From CAG-390 sp045544735 (GTDB taxonomy: Bacteria; Bacillota; Clostridia; Oscillospirales; CAG-272): DNA of 9,513 bases. Below, one piece after another: positions 1-5,418 of the stretch. The position numbers were made by a program, and so were the translations under genes. The DNA lies in assembly GCA_045544735.1 (NCBI GenBank), contig JAZPZM010000135.1, forward strand, positions 1 to 9,513, written 5' to 3'. Below the pieces are notes generated by a model, which searched no databases, had not been told where the DNA came from, and saw only the letters and a program-made list of their open reading frames with translations. Numbering within the stretch: the stretch's first letter is position 1; every line of letters begins with the position of its first letter.

Positions 1-1
1 T

Positions 2-427
2 GAACTTGAAAAAAAGAGAGAAAGCATCATCGGGCGAATTATGGGAGAGTCACAAGAAGACGCTGATGAACGTAGAAACATCGCGGCTAAGCATTACAAA
101 CTGATTTCTCGCTATCAGGAGTCCGTGTCTGCAGAGGAGAACTCGCTTGAACGTCGCAATTCTTTCCTTGATAAAACGGGTATGCTTTACGCGGAGTGCA
201 TTTGCTTTGCTTGCGGATATGCTATATACCTTGATGATGATGGAGATCTGTCCGTAGGGGAGATAACGGAAAGTATCAAAGTCGGAAACGTGCGAGGGGG
301 AGATACTCGCCTTTGTCCGCTGTCTGCGCTATCTCCTGAAGATCAGACAAGCATCACGTGCGCCGTTGAAGAATTACCCTTCGTTTGGTGCAAGAAAAGC
401 AGGGTGGAAAGGAGCTTCGGACTTTAA
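2..427 (+). CDS. C-terminal part of an unrecognised protein (5' end cut by window edge)
   Basis: The frame is open from the left edge of the window to a TAA at 425-427. An ATG at 41 would give a 128-residue protein, but no good ribosome binding site precedes it and the frame continues upstream as charged, helix-like sequence (ELEKKRESIIGRI), so I read it as the C-terminal part of a longer protein. The visible part starts with a Glu/Arg/Lys-rich, probably helical stretch, followed by a cysteine-containing segment (CICFACGY) and an acidic loop (YLDDDGDLS). No family is recognised. The stop codon shares one base with the start of the next gene, so the two are probably translationally coupled. 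Codon use is A/T-richer than in the operon downstream. The alternative is a free-standing 128-residue protein from ATG 41. Confidence 0.6.
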   Translation, partial: ELEKKRESIIGRIMGESQEDADERRNIAAKHYKLISRYQESVSAEENSLERRNSFLDKTGMLYAECICFACGYAIYLDDDGDLSVGEITESIKVGNVRGGDTRLCPLSALSPEDQTSITCAVEELPFVWCKKSRVERSFGL

Positions 428-1926
428 TGGGAAGGATCTTCTTTGATATAGACAATACGCTTGCTAAAACAAGGCAAGCTATGGACACGTTTGAAAGGAT
501 CTATGAAAACGGCTTCTTTACAAGGCTCTCGCCGTATGCCAATATGGTTGATGCCGTGAATTTGTTAATAGACGAGAGAAAAACAGAGGTGTTTTTTCTG
601 ACGAGTTATCCGAGCGACGCAAGTTGCTACATCCAAAAAAGGGAGTGGATCAAAAAATACTGTCCGCAAGCTTCGTTGGATAATATCGTAACTTATCTAC
701 CCGATATGGACTTGACGGCGTATATCCCGCTTGGTGTGTTGCCGGGCGACGTTCTTGTTGATGATTATACAAAGAACCTTGTGGATTGGAACAGAAGGGG
801 CGGAACGGCTGTAAAGTTTATGGGGGATCTGACAGGCATTTCACGGTCATCAGACCGAGAATGGGAACGGTTTAGCTTGTCGCATACAGATACTGCGCCC
901 GTGATAGCGAGCGGGCTTCAGGCATTGAGCGAAAGCAACGGCATCGAGGTAAAGGGAGCTGGAGAGATAACTATTTCTGAAGTTGTTGAGCTTCGGGCGA
1001 AATATACCGCATCGCCTCGCATCAATGCTTGGGCTAATCGAAACGACTTGACGAAAATGCAAAAAGCTCTTGTTGCCGCTTGGCTGTTTTATGATGATAG
1101 CGAAAAGGGGACGGATATAAAACAGCTTTTAGCAGCCTGCAAGACGATCCACGCATACGAGGCGAGTGTTAAAAGAGTGCCGTCGGGGTGCTACGTTGAC
1201 CGCTTGGAACGCAGAAAGGGAGGAATATCTCAAGACGCCGTATTGAATTATGCTGAAAAATGCAAACGCTATCTCCTGTTCAAAAAAGCAGTCGAGAACG
1301 CCGAGGATGGCTCCGTTCTTCACGTAGGGGAAACTTCGGAGCTATTGAAGCAACTCGGATGCGGTGCTCACTCAATGTATTATACCGAGCGTCATTTGAG
1401 CGAAGCTCTCCAAGAAGACGGAAAGCATCCCGTGCCGGAGGTCGTTATGTTCAAAATGCCTGAGCTTATTGAAACCCCCGTAGCTGCGTTGAGGGCAAAA
1501 ACGGTAGAAGGCAAGGAAAGGATCTTGCTTGTGTTATCTGAAATAAATCTCGATGGAGATCCTTATGTTGCTATTATCGAACCAAACGGTGAAGCAACAA
1601 AGGACGGGAAAAAGATACCGTCAACGTTTGTCAATACCTTCTACGCAAGGGAACAGGTGTATTCGGAGCTTCGTACGGCAGCGAAAGAAAAGACCTTGAT
1701 GTGGTACGACGTTGCCCGCCTTGACAAGCTCCTCGATACTATGGGATATCGCCGTCCGCGAGAGATCAATAGAATGTTGTCGGGAAGAATACTTAACAAG
1801 ATCAGCTATCCGAACTCTAAGGCGGCTGACGTTGACGAAAAAAGAACTTTGCCACCCGTTAAAAATACAACTCAAAAGACCGCCGCGCAGGTCGGAGCAG
1901 TAAAGCGCGGAGCTAAAAAGATTTAA
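427..1926 (+). CDS. HAD phosphatase/5'-nucleotidase-like domain fused to a MuF-C-like nuclease/toxin-type domain
   Basis: The ATG at 427 is chosen because AAAGGAG lies at 408-414 and the codon overlaps the previous stop; a TTG at 385 in the same frame has no comparable signal. The product is 499 residues. Residues 1-135 carry HAD signatures: FFDIDNT (nucleophile D7, acid/base D9), FFLTSYP near residues 56-62 (motif II), and GDVLVDDYTKNLVDW near 107-121 (acidic motif IV). The last resembles deoxyribonucleotide 5'-nucleotidases. Residues about 298-436 resemble the MuF-C-like (Barnase/EndoU/ColicinE5-type) nuclease family known from phage and conjugative 'polyvalent' proteins. They show VGETSELLKQLG, histidines 315, 323 and 334, PELIETP near 345-351, a hydrophobic strand region, then FVNTFY and a short helix ending LMWYD. 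The region between the domains is not recognised. The tail (437-499) is Lys/Arg-rich and may bind nucleic acid. I infer a delivered or host-takeover effector; the HAD assignment is firmer than the nuclease one. Confidence 0.8.
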   Translation: MGRIFFDIDNTLAKTRQAMDTFERIYENGFFTRLSPYANMVDAVNLLIDERKTEVFFLTSYPSDASCYIQKREWIKKYCPQASLDNIVTYLPDMDLTAYIPLGVLPGDVLVDDYTKNLVDWNRRGGTAVKFMGDLTGISRSSDREWERFSLSHTDTAPVIASGLQALSESNGIEVKGAGEITISEVVELRAKYTASPRINAWANRNDLTKMQKALVAAWLFYDDSEKGTDIKQLLAACKTIHAYEASVKRVPSGCYVDRLERRKGGISQDAVLNYAEKCKRYLLFKKAVENAEDGSVLHVGETSELLKQLGCGAHSMYYTERHLSEALQEDGKHPVPEVVMFKMPELIETPVAALRAKTVEGKERILLVLSEINLDGDPYVAIIEPNGEATKDGKKIPSTFVNTFYAREQVYSELRTAAKEKTLMWYDVARLDKLLDTMGYRRPREINRMLSGRILNKISYPNSKAADVDEKRTLPPVKNTTQKTAAQVGAVKRGAKKI

Positions 1927-1947
1927 CGAAGAAAGGGGGGGAGCGGG

Positions 1948-2634
1948 ATGCGCTCTGCCGTAATAACCAAAGACGTACTCGCTCTCTCCCTTTCGGGGAA
2001 GGCGATAAAGATCTACGCCGTGCTTGAGCGTGCGGATTTCATAGCACGCGGCAAGTGGTTCAGGTATTCAATAAAGAGCCTTGCGGGGGAGTCTGGACTT
2101 TCCGAGAGCGGCGTAAAGCTCGCGCTTGGAGAGCTGACGGAGCGCGGTATCATCCACTCACGCGCCACCTACGGGGGCGGCAGGAGGCACGCTAACCGCT
2201 ACCGTCTTATTTTCCGAGGGAGCAGGGATGCGGGCTACGTTTATCTTGACCTTGAGCTTGTGAGGGGCTTTTCCGCGAGAAAGCTCCTCGTATATCTTGC
2301 TATTTTGGCACGCTCTAACCGATACGGCGTATCTTACGCAAGCGAGAGAGCTATTGCCAAAGCTACGGGACTGTCAAGGACTACTGTGCGCAAATACACC
2401 GCCGAGCTTGATGCGGAACGTGTACTTAAAAAATACGCCCGCCTTTACGCTAAGAACGAGCTGACGAGGGCGCGCCGCAGCTTCGTCTACACCTTCGACG
2501 TTCCCGCAGAGGAGAGCGAGGTGCTTCTTGCGACGCAAGATCTGCCCCTCTGCGTCGGCTTTACGCGCGAGGCTTTGCCGCTTTCCTATCGGCGAAGGAA
2601 GCCACAGCTCCTTATCATCCGTCCCCCGCCGTAG
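1948..2634 (+). CDS. Protein with two winged-helix-like HTH segments (replication initiator-like or regulator)
   Basis: A purine-rich binding site (AGGGGGGAG, about 1934-1942) precedes ATG 1948 by 5-6 bases. The 228-residue product has two helix-turn-helix segments: residues about 41-70 (SIKSLAGESGLSESG, then ALGELTERGII) and about 131-160 (ASERAIAKATGLSRTTV, then AELDAERVL). Each is followed by basic, strand-like sequence typical of a wing (TYGGGRRHANRYRLI after the first). Two similar wHTH domains in one protein is the layout of many plasmid replication initiators, and the gene sits directly upstream of an AT-rich gap and a ParB-like gene, a common rep-par arrangement. A transcriptional regulator with duplicated HTH domains is equally possible. 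The C-terminal 40 residues are Arg/Pro-rich. The stop codon lies inside a GC hairpin and abuts a repeat found again right of the operon. Codons are clearly more G/C-rich than in the two genes upstream. Confidence 0.75.
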   Translation: MRSAVITKDVLALSLSGKAIKIYAVLERADFIARGKWFRYSIKSLAGESGLSESGVKLALGELTERGIIHSRATYGGGRRHANRYRLIFRGSRDAGYVYLDLELVRGFSARKLLVYLAILARSNRYGVSYASERAIAKATGLSRTTVRKYTAELDAERVLKKYARLYAKNELTRARRSFVYTFDVPAEESEVLLATQDLPLCVGFTREALPLSYRRRKPQLLIIRPPP

Positions 2635-2658
2635 GGGGTGGTACAATTTTAACCTCTA
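2635..2658 (+). repeat. Dispersed repeat containing GGGTGGTACAATT, copy A
   Basis: This 24-base segment matches the reverse complement of 9007-9030 at 22 of 24 positions. Bases 2636-2658 match the reverse complement of 9387-9409 at 20 of 23. The core GGGTGGTACAATT is the same in all three. It starts directly after the stop codon of the wHTH gene and overlaps the right arm of a small hairpin (CCCCC at 2623-2627 with GGGGG at 2634-2638). The core contains TGGTACAAT, close to an extended -10 promoter element, but no -35 hexamer lies at the proper distance. Role unknown. Confidence 0.7.
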
Positions 2659-2913
2659 TAAACAACAAACAAAAGACTTTATTCTGAAACAAAAGAAGAA
2701 TGAGAAATTGTATATTTATACATATACCTATACCTCATATTCAAGGGATAGGAGCAGAAATATCAAGAACAGACCGCGCGAGAGCAGTTTTTTCGCCTTT
2801 TCCGCTAATTACACCGAGAAAAGAGAAAATGCGGGATAACAGCCGCGCCGCAGGCACTTTTTCTTTGTTTCGGAACGCCTAACATACGCAAACGTTAACG
2901 AAAGGAGCAGAAA
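2635..2913. other. AT-rich intergenic region upstream of the parB-like operon
   Basis: No convincing gene is present. Bases 2646-2760 are strikingly AT-rich compared with both sides. They include a GTATA/TATAC inverted repeat (2710-2721) and a tandem TATACC TATACC. Nearer the operon are a TTTGTTTCGGAA element (2864-2875) that recurs right of the operon, and an 8-bp palindrome CGTTAACG (2893-2900) directly before the binding site AAAGGAG (2901-2907) of the ParB-like gene. The operon promoter is probably here, but no hexamer pair is clear enough to name. The palindrome could be an operator. The AT-rich part, next to an initiator-like gene, could be a melting region or origin; that is only inference. 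Confidence 0.5.
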
Positions 2914-4041
2914 ATGTCGTTTACACGACCTAAAGAGGTCAGAGAGATAGCACTTGGGAAGCTGCGCACCTTCCCCGATCACCCGTACCGCGTCCTCGAT
3001 AACGAGGATATGGTGGAGCTTATGGAAAGCATCGTCCGCACGGGTATCACGTCGCCCTTGCTCGTGTGGGAGCAACAGGACGGCACTTACGTTATTTTGA
3101 GCGGTCACAGGCGCACGCGAGCCGCAGACATCTTGTCTATGGAAACGCTCCCTTGCCTCGTCTACGCCTACGCCGAGCTTGACTATGACACGGCGGTTGA
3201 GATAATGGTCGGCGAGAACGCCCACCGCACAGACCTCTTGCCGAGCGAGAAGGGCAGGGCTTACCGTATGCTGCTTGAGGCAGCGAAAAGAAAGGCGGGA
3301 CGACCGAGTAAAGAAAATTCGGGTCAAGTTGACCCGAATTTAATAGGCACTCGCAGTAATGCGGAAATAGCAGATGTTGTAGGTGAAAGCGTAAAGCAGA
3401 TCCAAAGATATATCCGCATAACTCACCTTCACCCTGCGCTTGTTAGCTTGGTAGACAGCGGAGCTTTGGCGTTTAATTCGGGAGTCGAGCTATCGTACCT
3501 TAACGAGCATCAGCAACAGCTTCTTGCGGCGGAGATGGGCGCGCGCGGATACGTACCGACGATGCGCCAAGCAACGAAGCTGAAGGCGGCGGCGAAGGCG
3601 GGGAAGCTCACCGACGAGGAGCTGCGCCGCATACTCTTTGAAGAACGTCTTGACGACCGCGTTACCTTCAGGCTGCGACCGGGGACGCTGGACTCGCTCA
3701 ACGAAACGAGCGAGGCGGCGGGAGCGACGAAATCTCAGGTGCTTCGCTCGCTCGTAAGCACGGGCGGAACGTTCTACGTCGGAAGCGATTATCTTGCCGA
3801 GCTGCGCGAGCTGCAGGGCAACGTTGCCCGTGCGGGAAACCTACTGAAGCTCAGCGCAAATCGCCTGACGGATATCTGCGACAATCCCTTTATAGCGGAT
3901 AGGGACAGAGAAGCCGTCCTTCGCGCCATCGACGAGAACACCAAGGCGCAGACGGAGCTTTTGAAGTTGCGCATACAAGTAAACAAATCGTTTAACAAGC
4001 TCTTTGACGAGCTGGAAAGGCTGAACAATGGCAATATTTAA
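2914..4041 (+). CDS. ParB-like DNA-binding protein with a MobC-like C-terminal domain
   Basis: AAAGGAG ends 6 bases before ATG 2914. The 375-residue product starts with a ParB N-terminal (ParB/Srx-like) domain at residues about 8-105. It includes the SGHRR box (63-67) and ENAHR (101-105), which correspond to the nucleotide-binding and partner-interaction motifs of ParB. A central helical DNA-binding region follows (about 147-200: NAEIADVVGESVKQIQRYIR), with a conserved-looking lead-in (GRPSKENSGQVDPN). Residues about 249-372 do not look like a usual ParB tail. They begin as a ribbon-helix-helix (VTFRLRP, then AAGATKSQVLRSLV) and continue as ELRELQGNVARAGNLLKLSANRL, resembling MobC-type relaxosome accessory proteins. 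The gene overlaps the relaxase start by 14 bases, the place where mobC usually sits. I infer a protein that both partitions or marks the element and recruits the relaxase to oriT. Bases about 3300-3500 are A/T-richer than the rest of the gene. Confidence 0.85.
   Translation: MSFTRPKEVREIALGKLRTFPDHPYRVLDNEDMVELMESIVRTGITSPLLVWEQQDGTYVILSGHRRTRAADILSMETLPCLVYAYAELDYDTAVEIMVGENAHRTDLLPSEKGRAYRMLLEAAKRKAGRPSKENSGQVDPNLIGTRSNAEIADVVGESVKQIQRYIRITHLHPALVSLVDSGALAFNSGVELSYLNEHQQQLLAAEMGARGYVPTMRQATKLKAAAKAGKLTDEELRRILFEERLDDRVTFRLRPGTLDSLNETSEAAGATKSQVLRSLVSTGGTFYVGSDYLAELRELQGNVARAGNLLKLSANRLTDICDNPFIADRDREAVLRAIDENTKAQTELLKLRIQVNKSFNKLFDELERLNNGNI
3315..3341. other. 27-base perfect palindrome inside the ParB-like gene
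   Basis: Two 13-base arms (left arm AAATTCGGGTCAA) flank a single central G at 3328 and are perfectly complementary. The site encodes the stretch around NSGQVDPN between the ParB N-terminal and HTH domains. It could be an operator, a parS-like binding site, or a by-product of codon choice in a conserved peptide. Confidence 0.55.
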
Positions 4042-5203
4042 GGCTGTAGTTGATCCCGCCACGGGCAAGGGCATCGGTCACGCCACCCCGCAGAAGCTGG
4101 AGGATTATTTGAAGTACGAACAGGAGCGCGACGAGCGCGGACTGCGCAAGAGAAAGACCGAGCATATAACCGCTATTAACGCGGATGCGGAGAACTTCTC
4201 CGCGTCCTGCGCCGACGTGGCGGCACGCTTCAACGCTTGCCGCGATTACGACTCCCTCAAATATAAGCACTACGTTCAGGGCTTCGCGCCCGAGGACAGC
4301 AAGCTTATGAGCAAGGACAAATGCCACGCTCTCGGCGTGGAGTTCGCGCGGGACGTGTGGGGGGATTTCCCCGTGCTCGTCGTGACTCACTTTGAGCAGG
4401 AGGTCGAGGCGACGGGGGAATACCATTGGCACAATCACTTCCTCGTTTACAACTGTTCCGTTACCGACGGACACAAGATCGGGACGAGCCGCGCTGACCT
4501 CTATGCCCAAAAGCTGTTCGTCGCGGCTCAGGCGAACGCGCACGGGCTGACACGGCGCGGACTCGTTATAGAGAACGGTGAGCTGCGCTCTACTCAGATG
4601 GACGAGAAGGTAGGTATGGCGGAGCGGCATATAAGGCGTGCGGGGCAAGAGAAGCTTGACCGAGAGAACGCCGTCAAGACACCCGAACAGATACGTCAGC
4701 GCACGTTCCTGACTCAGAAAGCGGAGCTGAGGCTCGCTATCCGCGCGGCGAGGGCAAAGACTACGGGCTTTGCCGAGTTTTGCAAGTATCTTGAGGACGT
4801 TTATGAAGTAAAAACCAAAGTAAGCCGAGGGGAGATATCCTTCCTTCATCCGGAGCGCGTGGGAACGGATCGCGCTTGGATAAGGGGACGAAGCCTCGGA
4901 GAATTATACACAAAGGAGGGTATAGCACGTGGCTTTAATGAACAAACAAACAGGCGAGCTGATCTCAGAGGAGGAGCAGCAACAGCCGAAGGAGGAGCAG
5001 TTACCGAGCGAGGCGCGCTTCAGGATGTTAGCGCAGGAGCTGAAGCTGCTGCAAGAGGTAAGAGAAGCATTGACGAGCTTCAACAACTCTACGGCGAGAT
5101 TTTCAGAGAGGACGGAGCAGCTTCTCGAAAGGGACAAGGAACAGCCGCTTCTGCAGAAGGAGCTGATAACCGAGGTAGCCGCAAAAATGGCAAACACGTT
5201 TGA
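4028..5203 (+). CDS. MOBP-type relaxase (relaxase/mobilization nuclease family)
   Basis: The start overlaps the end of the ParB-MobC gene, with GAAAGG a few bases upstream. Residues 1-300 follow the layout of Firmicute relaxases of the PF03432 type. They show an N-terminal tyrosine pair (Y27, Y30, candidate nicking residues), the H-Y-VQGFAPEDS segment (81-91), LGVEFARDVW (102-111), and a histidine cluster with H121 and HWHNHF (H133, H135, H137, metal binding). The ending RGEISFLHPE ... IRGRSLGELYTKEGI (268-299) is typical of these proteins. The enzyme would nick oriT, stay covalently bound to the 5' end, and pilot the strand to the coupling protein. Residues from about 301 to the stop are Ala/Gly/Arg-rich and low in hydrophobics, and are encoded in a region that also encodes the next gene in another frame. 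That tail may be dispensable. The usual paired MobC is apparently built into the upstream protein. Confidence 0.9.
   Translation: MAIFKAVVDPATGKGIGHATPQKLEDYLKYEQERDERGLRKRKTEHITAINADAENFSASCADVAARFNACRDYDSLKYKHYVQGFAPEDSKLMSKDKCHALGVEFARDVWGDFPVLVVTHFEQEVEATGEYHWHNHFLVYNCSVTDGHKIGTSRADLYAQKLFVAAQANAHGLTRRGLVIENGELRSTQMDEKVGMAERHIRRAGQEKLDRENAVKTPEQIRQRTFLTQKAELRLAIRAARAKTTGFAEFCKYLEDVYEVKTKVSRGEISFLHPERVGTDRAWIRGRSLGELYTKEGIARGFNEQTNRRADLRGGAATAEGGAVTERGALQDVSAGAEAAARGKRSIDELQQLYGEIFREDGAASRKGQGTAASAEGADNRGSRKNGKHV
4912..4919 (+). promoter_or_regulatory. Strong ribosome binding site inside the relaxase gene
   Basis: AAAGGAGG lies 9 bases before a GTG at 4929, inside the relaxase coding sequence. 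It is among the best Shine-Dalgarno matches in the window, supports translation of the overlapping tail-anchored gene, and decides its GTG start over the ATG three codons later. Confidence 0.75.
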
Positions 5204-5402
5204 CGTTTACTGCTCAAGAGTAACGCACCAACGGATAACGGACTTTGAGAAAAAGATAGCGGAGATCTCAGCAGAGCTGGATAGGACGGAGGAGAGGCTG
5301 CGCCGAGCGCGCCGCCCCGTAGCTCTCATTCTCTCGCTCTCGCTGAATATTGCGCTGACGGCGATCGTCGCCGCGCTTATTGTAATTTTACTGATAAATT
5401 GA
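4929..5402 (+). CDS. Tail-anchored coiled-coil protein overlapping the relaxase gene
   Basis: Translation probably starts at GTG 4929. The 157-residue product is Glu/Gln/Lys/Leu-rich with heptad-like helices at about 31-68 (FRMLAQELKLLQEVREAL) and 102-128 (ITDFEKKIAEISAELDRTEE). A basic cluster (RLRRARRP, 123-130) is followed by a single C-terminal membrane segment at about 131-156 (ALILSLSLNIALTAIVAAL). This suggests an inner-membrane tail-anchored protein with its coiled coil in the cytoplasm. The first 91 codons overlap the relaxase gene in the +1 frame (4929-5203); the membrane segment lies beyond it. No known family is recognised. Its position between relaxase and the possible PcfB-like gene suggests a role in tethering the relaxosome to the membrane coupling apparatus, which is inference. 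A less likely reading is that it is the out-of-frame tail of the relaxase reached by frameshift. Confidence 0.8.
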   Translation: MALMNKQTGELISEEEQQQPKEEQLPSEARFRMLAQELKLLQEVREALTSFNNSTARFSERTEQLLERDKEQPLLQKELITEVAAKMANTFDVYCSRVTHQRITDFEKKIAEISAELDRTEERLRRARRPVALILSLSLNIALTAIVAALIVILLIN

Positions 5403-5418
5403 AAGGGGAAAAACAAAA

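Noticed and set aside
385..426. TTG at 385 as an earlier start for the HAD-fusion gene
   Set aside because: ATG 427 has AAAGGAG upstream, overlaps the previous stop, and places the HAD motif at the N-terminus as usual for the family.
2528..2839. 103-residue + strand frame across the end of the wHTH gene and the AT-rich gap
   Set aside because: It has no binding site, and its product is a low-complexity Tyr/Thr and Lys/Arg sequence created by the AT-rich repeats.
3992..4849. 285-residue open frame on the minus strand opposite the relaxase
   Set aside because: The relaxase on the + strand shows clear family motifs throughout; the antisense frame has no motif and no binding site.
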